From contig NC_051065.1 in assembly GCF_004664715.2 (NCBI RefSeq), positions 150,680,826 to 150,744,825 on the forward strand: a DNA stretch of 64,000 bases. The letters are read 5' to 3'. Positions 33,131-43,110 of this stretch are shown in pieces. The stretch comes from Peromyscus leucopus (lineage: Eukaryota > Chordata > Mammalia > Rodentia > Cricetidae). Each line of letters opens with the position of its first letter. Position 1 is the stretch's first letter. The position numbers were made by a program, and so were the translations under genes. The notes beneath the pieces are model-generated. The model saw only the letters and a list, made by a program, of their open reading frames with translations. It made no database searches and was not told where the DNA came from.

Positions 33131-34252
33131 CTGGTTTGCACAGGAGACAAAGGACAAGCCAGAGGTCACGTAACTCGCCAACTCTGGGATGAAGTCTATT
33201 CCCCTCTTGCCCAGAGCATACCTTTAGGGTTCAGGGCCCTGACTCCCAGGCCTACCTCCAACTCTGTATGTCGTCTATGTCTCACTAGAGTGGGGGAGAA
33301 CCACGTGTGTTTTCTTTGTTTTGTCTGTGGGAGACGGGGTCTCTCATGTAGCCCAGGCAGGCCTTGAATTCCCTATACAACCAAGATGACCTTGAGTATC
33401 TGACCCTCCTGGGATAACAGCAGTGTGCCACCACCACCAGATCTGGGAATGGAACTTGGACACTAGGCGAGCACTCTACCTTGAGCAACCGCCCTAACCC
33501 ATTTCCCCAACAACAGCAAAGGCCCCTAGAGTTGGTAAGAGCCTTGCAGCCCAGAGGTTCTGGGACAGGGCAGTGCATCCTGGATTCCATCCTTGCCCTT
33601 CAAGCTCCTGGCATGGCCAGAAGCCAAACTTTTAGGCCAACTCATTACTCAGGATGTGCCCAGAATGATGAATGTTTTGGTTTGCTTTTTCCTACATTAA
33701 TGTTGGTAATGTGCTGAGGGGTGAGAATAAACCCAGCATATAATCTGTCTCCTGCACCTTCACTATACAGAGAAAATGGGCAAATGCTCCCTGGACCGGG
33801 AAAGTCCTTAACAAATGTCTGCACAACAGCAGAAACATCTAATTCTGTGAAACCAAAACTCCGGTTAATTTAAACTCCTGGGTAAAAAATCTGCTAAAAG
33901 CTCCAGTTACCTTCCAGCTTTGCCTTATAATCAAAAGCTATCCAAGAGTCAAGTTTCCTAATGCAGAGACAGACAAAGCGACTCTTGACTCGAAATTTCA
34001 AATTCCAGAAGATGGGGAGGGTGGTGGTCTCACTATGTAGTCCAGGCCTGCCTCTGCCTCCCAGGTGCTGCAGACATAACATGTCGATCACAGCCCGCTG
34101 ACTTCCCTAAACAGCCCCTTATCTTTGGAACTGGGAAGGAGCAGGGCAGACTTTGCCATCCTAATTCCGTGGGGTCATCTGTCCTACATGGCACTTAGAG
34201 AAGCCCTAGCAAGGCACGGCCTGGGAAGAGTCACAGTCTCCCCCTCACACAC
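33131..34252 (-). other. RAD52: RAD52 intron
   Basis: Contains an old antisense SINE with an ID-like end (about 33297-33500), a B1 fragment (about 34020-34090) and otherwise unique DNA. Confidence 0.7.
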
Positions 34253-34410
34253 CCTGACACTCAGCTTCCACCTCTGCGGCAGGTGTGTGGCCCGGCAGGG
34301 GCAACCCCATCTGCTGCCGGAACTGCTGCTGCAGCTGCTTCTGCCGGAGCTTCCGGAGCTTCCGCTGGTGAACAGCATCCCTCTCCACGGTGGCGGCCAG
34401 ACTGCTGCTG
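34253..34410 (-). CDS. RAD52: RAD52 coding exon 9 with tandem CAG acceptor
   Basis: 158 bp at its longest, phase 2 to 1: (C)[19 protein letters not shown], then [20 protein letters not shown], then [13 protein letters not shown]. The basic Gln-rich helix [17 protein letters not shown] lies in the region reported to bind RPA. The acceptor lies in four CAG repeats, so splicing can start after any of them, each time removing one serine and keeping frame. The donor is G|GTGTGT. Confidence 0.9.
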
Positions 34411-34552
34411 CTGCAAACCAAGGTAACCACAATGGACCCGGCTTGAGGAAGCACACAAACAACCACTGCTGGTTTCAGAGGCAGGAGTGGAAGCGACCAA
34501 AGCCACACTAGAAGGAGCGGCAGAGGAAAGGGAGGGAACCTGAGTCCAGTAC

Positions 34553-34752
34553 CAGGAGCTGCTGCAGTCTTTAGCCCCCTGCAGCCTAATGTCTGAGTCG
34601 AGTGGGTGGCTTGGTCTGCAAGGGGAAGTTGCTTCTTGTGCTTTTGGGGGTCCCGGTGCTTCCTTCTGTCGGCAGCTGTTATATCTTGCCTGTTCCACAG
34701 ATGGTTCAAAATCTTCTCTCTTTGCTTTAGTTAAATCCACTTCAAGAGGGAG
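34553..34752 (-). CDS. RAD52: RAD52 coding exon 8
   Basis: 200 bp, phase 0 to 2: [20 protein letters not shown], then [20 protein letters not shown] and on to GAKDCSSS. The acceptor is cttaccag. The first half ([24 protein letters not shown]) is strongly conserved. The donor that fits the next exon is TG|GTACTG, a weak match. CAG|GTTCCC 12 bases further on is another possible donor but is out of frame with exon 9. Confidence 0.9.
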
Positions 34753-34783
34753 CTGGTAAGAGAAAGAGGTAGAAAATTTGAAA

Positions 34784-34940
34784 TGTGCCGGGAGGTGGTG
34801 TCCCATGCCTTTAATCCCAGCACTCAGGAGGCAGAGGCAGGTGGATCTCTTGGAGTTGGAGGCCAGCCTGGGCTACAGAGTGAGATCCAAGACAGCCAGA
34901 ACTGGATCACAGAGAAACCCTGTCTGGGGGGGGAGGGGGG
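34784..34940 (+). repeat. B1 SINE with G-rich tail
   Basis: 'gccgggaggtggtgtcccat' to 'agagaaaccctgtctggggg'. The tail is G-rich instead of A-rich. It lies in the RAD52 intron, antisense to the gene. Confidence 0.92.
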
Positions 34941-35751
34941 GATGGTTTATGCAACTGCAATGGAAACTACCAAGAACAAAAATATGCAGAAAATCAGCAA
35001 AATGCAAGCAGTAACCATCCTATCAGTAATTATTTTAAATGTAAGTGGATTAAATCTTAGTTTGAAAAAAAAAAAAAAACACAGATTGGGAGTTAATGAG
35101 ATGGCTAAGCACATGCTGCTCTTTCAGAGGCCTGTAACTTCAGCTCAAGGGAAATCCAATTTCGTTGTTCACCATGGGCACCTGCATTTATGTGTGTGTG
35201 TGCTCACACACACACATGCACACACACAACTAAAAATAATAAAATTTTTAAAAAGACAAAAGATTTGACAGATGGATTACAAAAACCATATCCCACTATA
35301 TGATACCTACAAGGACCCGAGTTTGATCCTCAGCATCCATATAAAAGTTGGGAGGGCAACAAATGCCTGTAATCCCAATCCTGAAGGATGCCTTGGGCTC
35401 AGTGGCCAACCAGTGTAGCCTAACTAATGAGCTTCAGGCTCAGTGAGAGACCCTGTCTCAAAACAGAAGGTGGAGCAACTAAGAAAGACAGCCAGCATCC
35501 ACCTCTGGCCTCCATAAGCATACACACAGACACATGACCACGTACGCTCCCCCGGGGAAAAGGGCAGTCAACAAACACTGCTGAGAAAGCTGAGCTCCCC
35601 AGGCCAAGGGATGAGAGTTGGTAAACATCCTATACTTTTCACAAGAACCAGCTCAACATAACTAAAGTCCCAAGTGGAGGACTCCAAACCCAGAGAAAAT
35701 GTTTCACAGCACTGGCTATGGTGAGGATCTCTTGATAAGACACAAAAGTGG

Positions 35752-35925
35752 GGCTGGAGAGATGGCTCAGGGGTTAGGAGCACTGGCTGCTCTTCCAGAG
35801 GTCCTGGGTTCAATTCCCTGCAACTACATGGTAGCTCACAACTGTCTGTAACTCCAGTTTCAACAGATGCAACAGCCTCATATAGACAAAATTCCAATGT
35901 ACATGAAATAAAAATAAATCATTAA
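35752..35925 (+). repeat. B2 SINE
   Basis: 'ggggctggagagatggctca', 'ggttcaattccctgcaacta' and an A-rich end with 'aaataaaaataaatc'. Confidence 0.93.
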
Positions 35926-35943
35926 AAAAAAAAAGACATCAAA

Positions 35944-36085
35944 AGCACTGGGCAGTGGTAGTGTAAGCCTTTAATTCCAGCACTTGAAAGGCAGAGGCAG
36001 GCAGAGCTGAGTTTGAGGCCAACCTGGTATATAGAGCAAGTTCCAGGACAGCCAGGGAGACACAGAGAAACACCACCTCAAAAAA
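35944..36085 (+). repeat. B1 SINE
   Basis: 'gcactgggcagtggtagtgt' to 'cacagagaaacaccacctc'. Confidence 0.88.
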
Positions 36086-36482
36086 CTAAAAAATAAAATA
36101 TTTTAAGAATTACCATAATTCAACAGCAAAAATACCAAATAACCCATTAAAAATGGCAATGGACTTCACCCTCTCAAATGATCCCCAAATGGCTAACGAG
36201 CTTTTGAAACACAAGGTTGATGTCAGGGGCGCATGGACTCTACCAGGACAACAGAAGAGCGAGGCTGAACAGTGGACGCTGCCGTGAGTGTCAGCCTGGA
36301 GAGTTCTCCAAAGAAACAAAGTGGGAAACACACAAGCCAGCCCTCAAACCTGTAGGTCTGCACCATCACAAAAATGAAAGATGCTGTTCGAAAAATGTAC
36401 ACATCCATGTCCACAGCAGCGATACAACAGGCAAGAGGTGGACAGATAAGCACAGTGTATGCTCCTAGGAGACTGGCGAAAA

Positions 36483-36490
36483 CACACACA

Positions 36491-36541
<51 letters not shown>
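36483..36541. repeat. (CA)n microsatellite
   Basis: About 29 CA units with one GA interruption near the start. Confidence 0.97.
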
Positions 36542-37076
36542 CAGGTATGGAGTCTTGTCAGAAGCCAACTGACATTGCTCTGGGGCCTGTGCTGAGAGAT
36601 CGGGACAGCACCTGACAAGGCTCTCAAGGAGACAGAAGGCAACGAGTCTACCAGGGAGACACCAACTCAAGCCCAGCTGACGCAACTCTAGTCACGTCTA
36701 CTGCACGGCACACTCCTGAGGCTGGTGCTAAGATCCCACAGACGGCAGTGGCAGAGACAGAGGAGGTGTGCACCTCACAGCCACCAGCGCTAAGGGCAGA
36801 AAGACAGCTAGTTTGACCATGTATAGGGACCAGCAACAATGTGAGAAAGCCCTGCACTGGTTCTGAGGGGACTACTCCCAGCATGGCTCTCTGGTACACG
36901 AGGGGAACTGTAAACCTGGCCAGGCCGCATCTGCTAGCATAGCATTAACCTTCCAGATCGGAGATGACCATTCCAGATGCTGCCAAAGGCCGAGTCCTCA
37001 CTTCTGCTGCTGCTACCCTCCAGGACATACCCGAGAAGCTGCGGGCTGTGTCGCCCGCCTCCGACTACTAACATAC

Positions 37077-37152
37077 CTGTCGTGGAAGCTTATTTAGTGA
37101 CCTCAGGTAGTCTTTGTCCAGAATGCAGTTTCCAAGTGCATTACCAAAACTC
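37077..37152 (-). CDS. RAD52: RAD52 coding exon 7
   Basis: 76 bp, phase 2 to 0: (R)[19 protein letters not shown] followed by NKLPRQ. The acceptor is tcactgtag and the donor is gtatgt. It closes the conserved annealing domain at about residue 182. Near-identical to the human residues. Confidence 0.97.
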
Positions 37153-37870
37153 CTACAGTGACAAAAAAGCACACAGTTGACAGTCGCAGCATCACAAAGC
37201 TGCAGCTACGGGAGGAAATGGGCCGTCTTCACTCGGTAAGGGGCAATGGGACATGTCCCGTTCCTGCATCCCACTGGCTTCTGAGAGCACAGCAGTGACC
37301 TGACCCAGATCTCTAAGGGGAGCTCCAGTGCCAGGAAGCCCTCCCCCGAAAACTCACCTGCTACAAGCCAGCCCTCTGGGGAGTGGGAATGACAGAACTG
37401 ATGGCACAGGGGGTGGCGGCCAGCGGGAGGTTTTAGGTACTGGGACTTGCCCTCCAGGACTACAGATCACTGGGTTCGTTTCCTGTTTGTTTGTTTGTTT
37501 AACTTCTCCGCCATGATGCACGCCCTTGCCCCAGACCCACAGCAATAAGGGCAGTCAATCCTGACTGCACCCTCTGAGCTCAGGCAGCCTAAAGCTCTCT
37601 GAGTTGGTATATTTGGACATTTGCTGTGAGAACTGAAAGGCTGTCAGCACCTCTGGGCCCTTCCAGGGAGGAGAGGGAGACACCGAGAATAGTGTAGTCT
37701 GCATTCAGCCATGTGTTCACTGGAAAGTACAAACGCAGCAAGGAATTGTGGGATCAGGGTAAAATGAGACTCATCTTTTCATGTTATTTAGATTTTGGAC
37801 CCAAGGGAATGGGCACTTCCTCTGAAATGTGAACTGCAATCAGCTGGCTGGGTCCCAGCTCCTTTCCTAC
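37153..37870 (-). other. RAD52: RAD52 intron
   Basis: Short intron of unique DNA. Only a GTTT run near 37485-37500 is seen. Confidence 0.7.
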
Positions 37871-37989
37871 CTGAGTGCCCGTTTCAGCCCGTCCGTCACA
37901 GCCTCCTTCCGGGCCTTCTCCAGCGACAAGGCCTTTGACCTGAGGCCCTCACTAACTCCATAACCCACGTCCTCATGATAGGAACCGTC
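37871..37989 (-). CDS. RAD52: RAD52 coding exon 6
   Basis: 119 bp, phase 0 to 2: [20 protein letters not shown], then [19 protein letters not shown](R). Residues 118-157. The LKRALR motif supplies the basic groove residues (K153, R154 and R157 here; K152, R153 and R156 in human numbering) that contact single-stranded DNA. The acceptor is ctacctcag and the donor is gtagga. Confidence 0.98.
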
Positions 37990-38615
37990 CTGAGGTAGAA
38001 AGGGATGTTGTTGGAGCTTTAACATGGAAGCTGTAGTCCTCCTCCCTGAGCAACGGCACTTAAAAAAAGAAAAACCACCCCCCCCCCAGCCCACCCTCAG
38101 GCTGTGGAGCCAGGACCCTGCTGAAGAGGACACAGCACAGAACTTAAGACAGCAATTTCTAGAAGTGCTGTCTGGAGCAGATCTGCCTGGAAACACGCCT
38201 GTGGTCAGTGCTGAATATTTAATATTTAAAGCTATAGGGTCAATAGAAATTGACAAAAAAAAAATTTATTTTCACACACACACACACAAACATACAGGTG
38301 TATAAGTACAATGGAGTTATAAATGAAACTTCAGTCACAAATATATTAGGACAAAAGCAGCAGGAGGTACGAGTTCAGACAAAAAAGGACAATGAAACTT
38401 CTGAGAAAAGGGCAGCTTAGCAGGACATGGCAGCACAGCCCTGGAATCCCAGGACCCAGCCGGCAAGAGGTCAGTCAGTGTGAGCATAACCTAGGCTACA
38501 TACTGAGACTCTCCTAAAGCTAGTGGGAGCACAGGCCTGTCACCTCAGCATGCAGAGGCAGAGCAAGGAAGACAGCCTCAGGGACCCAGGGGCCTACATA
38601 ATGAGATGTCTGGAG

Positions 38616-38812
38616 CAGTGGTTCTCAACCTTCCTAAGGCTGTGGCCCTTTAATACAGCTCCTCATGTTGTGGTGACCCCCGACCATAACATTATTTCGT
38701 TGCTACTTCATAACTGTGATTTTGCTACTGTTGTGAATTAATCTGATATGCAGCTTGTCTTAGGTGACCCCTGTAAAAGGGGGCAATAATACCCACAGAG
38801 TAAGAACCACTG
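38616..38812. mobile_element. hAT-Charlie-type DNA transposon remnant (URR1-like)
   Basis: A 197-bp element with inverted ends CAGTGGTTCT and AGAACCACTG. The body carries 'aaggctgtggccctttaata' and 'cataactgtgattttgctac'. It is non-autonomous with no reading frame. The flanking 8-bp sites match poorly, so the insertion is old. The family name is from memory. Confidence 0.85.
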
Positions 38813-38936
38813 ATCTAAACTGAGGTAAGGGGTATGGGACACAGCATTGGTTCAAATAAATGATAGCATTTAATCCCCTATGGCACTTAAGTTTTTGTTA
38901 CATTATAAAAAGATTTTCGACTATCAAGTTACACAC

Positions 38937-38976
<40 letters not shown>
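38937..38976. repeat. (CA)n microsatellite
   Basis: About 19 CA units in the RAD52 intron. Confidence 0.97.
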
Positions 38977-38978
<2 letters not shown>

Positions 38979-39196
38979 CTTTTGTATTTATGTGGTCAAA
39001 CTTTTGTGTATCAGCTTAAAATGAGTAAGACACATCCTTTCAACATGCTTTTGAGGGGCAGGAGAACAAGGATATTTGAATACTGCCATCCTAGGCACCC
39101 TAGCTAGGGCACACTCCAGGTCTACACTCAAGACTCCCTCCCTGCTCACACTGTCTCCTCGGTCCTCCCAGGCAGCAGTGGCACCCCACCCCTCAC

Positions 39197-39264
39197 CTTT
39201 AACTGCACCCTTACAAATGCACAGACTCCCACGTAGAATTTGCCATTGTTGAGATCAACAAAAT
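39197..39264 (-). CDS. RAD52: RAD52 coding exon 5
   Basis: 68 bp, phase 1 to 0: (D)[19 protein letters not shown] followed by QLK. The acceptor is cattcctag and the donor is gtgagg. Core beta strands of the annealing domain, identical to the human residues as I recall them. Confidence 0.98.
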
Positions 39265-39439
39265 CTAGGAATGGGAAAGAGAACCAGTTGGAAGGATACT
39301 GATCCTGCACCTTACCCACTTTCCTTTGCTGGCAATCCAACCCACCTACCCATATCCTGACTCACTAAACTCTTGAAGCAGGAGTAAAACAGTTACGAAA
39401 TAAGGAACATAAAGCGGTCAGCACACACAGAGAACATAC

Positions 39440-39533
39440 CCACATTCTGCTGGGTGATGGAGTGCGCCCAGCCATTGTAACCAAACATCTCATTGGCCAG
39501 GTTAATTACCCGATGACCTTCAATATAACACAC
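39440..39533 (-). CDS. RAD52: RAD52 coding exon 4
   Basis: 94 bp, phase 0 to 1: [20 protein letters not shown], then [11 protein letters not shown] plus one base. The acceptor is attttctag and the donor is gtatgt. [20 protein letters not shown] is the signature of the RAD52/Rad22 family. Confidence 0.98.
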
Positions 39534-39571
39534 CTAGAAAATAAATTTTCAAGAAAAAGCTATTAAGGCCA

Positions 39572-39710
39572 AGTGGTGGCGGCACACGCCTTTAATTCCA
39601 GCACTCGGGAGGCAGAGGCAGGTGGATTTCTGTGAATTCGAGGCCAGCCTGGTCTACAGAGCAAGTTCTAGGACAGCCAGAGCTACACAGAGAAACCCTG
39701 TCTTGAAAAA
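39572..39710 (+). repeat. B1 SINE
   Basis: 'caagtggtggcggcacacgc' to 'cagagaaaccctgtcttgaa', followed by an AAAT-rich tail. Confidence 0.93.
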
Positions 39711-39995
39711 CCTAAATAAACAAATAAATGAATGAATTAATGAGTGAATGAAATGAAATTAGAAGCAAGTGGTAAAGGGAACATTTTTAAAGATGACGTA
39801 AACATCTCAACATGGAGTTTATAGCCATCTCAAAACAATGCAGATGACAGAGAAGTCTGGGACCCACTCCTTCCAGAGGCACAGGGAAGTATCTAGTATC
39901 AGGGAACAAGGACCTCTGAATCCATGGACTCTAGTGAAACCAAAAGGCAGGATTTCTATGCTGACTGCTAGATACGTGCCCAAGACTCAGCTTAC

Positions 39996-40097
39996 CTTCT
40001 GGCCTCCTCCAGCCATGCGGCTGCTGATGTACTCCGGGCCCAGCCTCTGCCTCAGAGCCCTCTGGATAGCCTGGTACTCTTCTGCTGTGTACTGGTT
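39996..40097 (-). CDS. RAD52: RAD52 coding exon 3
   Basis: 102 bp, phase 0 to 0: [20 protein letters not shown], then [14 protein letters not shown]. The arginine in ISSRMAGG is residue 56 here (R55 in human), a DNA-binding residue. The acceptor is ggattgtag and the donor is gtaagc. The first residue is N where human has C. In phase, so it could be skipped. Confidence 0.97.
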
Positions 40098-40372
40098 CTA
40101 CAATCCATAAGGGAAATCTAGTCGATATCTGCGCCGTTCCCCCACAGCCAATCCCTCCCTGAGTTTTCAGACGCACCACCTCTCCACACTCTAGAATACT
40201 GAGTAGAGCCGACGGTAGATGAGAGCACCTGCCCAGTAGGCCTGAGGCTCTAGGTCCCATCTCAGCCCAGGGGAAAGTTTTACACATATCATGCATACAT
40301 GTATCAAAGCATCGCATGGTAGCCTATAAAAAAGCATAACTTTATGCACTCATTAAAAATTGCTTTAAGCTG

Positions 40373-40525
40373 GGCGGTGATGGCGCACACCTTTAACCCC
40401 AGCACTCAAGAGGAAAAGGCAGATGGAACTCTGTGAGTTTGAGGCCAGCCTGGTCTACAGAGTGAGTTCCAGGACAGCCAGAGCTACGCAAAGAAACCCT
40501 GTCTGGGGGGTGGGGATGGGGCGAT
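40373..40525 (+). repeat. B1 SINE with G-rich tail
   Basis: 'gctgggcggtgatggcgcac' to 'aagaaaccctgtctgggggg', then 'tggggatggggcg' in place of an A-tail. Confidence 0.92.
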
Positions 40526-41320
40526 GCTTTTAAATGGCCATGAACCTGAGACTGGATAGGTCATGGGCCTAGGGGAAAACCTACTACTACTATTCTGCAA
40601 AGGAACATAGCAATCAGATGACTCCTAATGACATGCTGCTGTACCCTAGATCCATGCCTCACTCAACCCTCATCAGAGACACACTAGACAGTGTGCAGAG
40701 CGGAAGAGTACTCTGGCGTCCTCAGCCCTAGATGGAATGTCTCCATTAAAGCCCTCCCTCCCCTCAAGGCTCAGGGATTATGCAGGAGAGGCAGAAAGAA
40801 TGTAAGAGCTGGAGGTGACCCCAAGACACATGACTGATGCACACATGAACTCACAGAGGCTGTAGCAGCACACACAAGACGTGCCCAGGCTCAGGCCACA
40901 CAAAACCCCAGCATGAGATGGGAAGTGGATACAACTCCCACCCTAGCCAAGAGCCATTTGCAACTGATACCTGCGGCGTGGGAGGACCAGTTTTGTCCAC
41001 CGGGACACTGGGGCAGGCCCCAGGCTCGGGAGTAGTTGACCAAGATAAAAGGAACTCCATGGGGTTGTTTGTGGCCTCTTGAGTTTGTTTGTTTGTTGTT
41101 TGGTTTGGTTTGTTGTTTGGGTTTTTTTTGGGGGGGGGGGCATTTTTTTGTCTTACTGGGGGTTTGTTTGTTTTAATTTTGGGGTTGTTTTGTTTTCTCC
41201 TGTTTGGAGGGATTTGTTTTGTTTTGTTTTGAGACAGAGAGAAAAAGCATGAAGTTGGGTGGGTAGGGAGGAGCTGGAAGAAGACATGATCAAAATACAT
41301 TGTAAGAATAAAAAAAAATT

Positions 41321-41465
41321 AAGCTGGTGGTGGCGGCACACCCTTCTAATCCTAGTACTTGGGAGGCAGAGGCAGGCGGATCTCTGTGAGTTTGAGGTCA
41401 GCCAGGTCTACACAGTGAGTTCTAAGACAGGGCTGTGTAGAGAGACCCTGTCTCAAAAACCAAAA
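41321..41465 (+). repeat. B1 SINE
   Basis: 'agctggtggtggcggcacac' to 'gagagaccctgtctcaaaaa'. Confidence 0.92.
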
Positions 41466-42251
41466 ACAAAAAATTAATATAAAAATATTGCTTTAAAGTA
41501 TTGCTGCTATCCTTCTTAAACTTTTCAAGCTAAATTGGGTTTCGTTTTTGCTTTGTGGAGCAAGGGACAGAACCCAAGGCCTCACCCAGCTAATAAGCAA
41601 GCTCTCCCACGGAGGGAGCTCCCGCCCTCTGAAGTGGAGACAGGAAACCCAACTTTCCCCGCTCAGAGCCTGAAATTCACACTCCACAAGCTAGCAGAAG
41701 GAACACCGAGCTCTTACAATGCCCGTCCCGCAGGTAGACACACACAGGATGGTTGCTCTTGGGGGTTAGTTCCCTTGTGCTGTTTCCTTTGGGAAGACAA
41801 AGCTGGTTCTCCCATGCACAGTGTCTACACAGAGAGAGGCTTCGCGGGCATGTACTACACTCTACACGATACAGTCAAGTGGGGTAACATTTTACAGCTT
41901 ATGAATCCCTTGTACTGAGTTTCTACATTTGTATTCCATTTCTAAAATTCTACACAGGAGCACAGTGTGCCCGTGGGCTCAGAGGACAGCTGCAGGAGTC
42001 AGTTCTCCGTCCTCCATGTGGATCCCCGGGATCGACCTCAGGTCGTCAGGCTCGGCGACAGGTGCCACCTGCCCAGCCACCTCTCTGGCCTACTATTAGT
42101 CTTTACTGCCAAGTTCACAAATCCACTTAGCTACTAAAGACCTTGGAACAAAATGACAAAGTACTAAACCGCGCTGGGGATAGAACAGCTCAGTGGTAGA
42201 GCTCCAAGTTCAATCCTCAGTGCTACAAAAGAGCAAAGATGATGAAATACC

Positions 42252-42405
42252 GCCGGGCGGTGGTGGCGGACACCTTTAATCCCAGCACTCGGGAGGCAGA
42301 GGCAGGGAGATCTCTGTGAGTTAGAGGCTAGCCTGGGCTACAGAGTGAGATCCAGGGACAGGCACCAAAACTACACAGAGAAACCCTGTCTCAAAAACAA
42401 AAAAA
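42252..42405 (+). repeat. B1 SINE
   Basis: 'gccgggcggtggtggcggac' to 'gaaaccctgtctcaaaaaca', with the 'gggacaggcaccaaaactac' body. Confidence 0.95.
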
Positions 42406-42530
42406 GATGGTGGACTACTGACTGGAAGGGAGAAAGGCACACAATGAGCACCCCACCCGGGACGACAGTATCATTTCATCCCAGATTTCCTCATTTAATC
42501 TCCTTCTAGACAGATGAAGCAACTAGTCAC

Positions 42531-42624
42531 CTGCCCGAAGCACAGCACAGACTTCCCACCAGCAAAGGGAGGACGCTTGTCACCACCTCCGTCGACCGCC
42601 TCCTCGGCTCCGGCCATGTTAACT
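42531..42624 (-). CDS. RAD52: RAD52 first coding exon (exon 2)
   Basis: 94-bp exon with the start codon at 42615-42617, seven bases after the acceptor ttcaacag. 29 codons: MAGAEEAVDGGGDKRPPFAG, then GKSVLCFGQ. Start chosen because it is the only ATG in frame in the exon, with a purine at -3 (aacATGg), and because it gives the known RAD52 N-terminus (M.G.EEA...GGG...SVLCFGQ). The donor is gtgact. The variable DKRPPFAG part fits the fast-evolving N-terminus. Confidence 0.96.
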
Positions 42625-42950
42625 CTGTTGAAATAAGACAACAATGGGAAGAGGATTAGGGACTCAGCACAAGAGATGACCATGTTCTGTTACACATTTG
42701 GTTTTTTGGCTGGCTAGTTTTGTGTTTATTTTATTTTAATGTACATGTTGTGAATGTTATTGTTTTTTCTTAGCCAGTACTATAAAACAGATGTTGACTT
42801 CTGTATGCTGAATATATATTCTGTGGCTTTCTGAAATTATATCTTCAAGAGTATTCTGGTGTTGTCTTTGTGGTCTTTTATGTGCAGGTTGTTGTCATCT
42901 GCAAATAAAAACATTTGTAGTTCTTTACTTAAAAGACAAATAAATAAGAA

Positions 42951-43110
42951 GGGCAGTGGTGGCGCACGCCTTTAATCCCGGCACTTGGGAGGCAGAGGCA
43001 GGTGGATCTCTGTGAGTTCGAGGCCAGCCTGGTCTACAGAGTGAGTTCCAGGAAAGGCTCCAAAGCTACACAGAGAAACTCTGTCTCGAAAAAAACAAAC
43101 AAACAAACAA
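42951..43110 (+). repeat. B1 SINE
   Basis: 'aagggcagtggtggcgcacg' to 'gagaaactctgtctcgaaaa', then a CAAA-rich tail. Confidence 0.95.

Larger units (their letters stand above)
34753..37076 (-). other. RAD52: RAD52 intron, SINE-rich
   Basis: Holds the B1 at 34784, B2/B3-like SINEs at about 35089-35245, 35290-35540 and 35752-35925, a B1 at 35944-36085 and a (CA)n repeat at 36483-36541. About 36,100-37,070 outside the CA run is unique DNA. Confidence 0.78.
37990..39196 (-). other. RAD52: RAD52 intron
   Basis: Holds a poly-C run (38079-38089), a CA patch (38273-38288), a degraded SINE (about 38415-38590), the URR1-like element and the second CA repeat. Confidence 0.75.
40098..42530 (-). other. 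RAD52: RAD52 intron
   Basis: Holds the B1 copies at 40373, 41321 and 42252, a T/G-rich low-complexity stretch (about 41085-41230), an antisense B3 fragment (about 41985-42092) and an ID-like fragment (about 42170-42240). The rest is unique. Confidence 0.75.

Noticed and set aside
34261..34806. Open frame of 181 residues on minus
   Set aside because: It is RAD52 exon 8 read through its donor into the intron and then out of frame across exon 9, not a separate gene.
36223..36685. Open frames of 113-139 residues on minus across the CA repeat
   Set aside because: They are carried by (GT)n read as CV repeats; no coding evidence.
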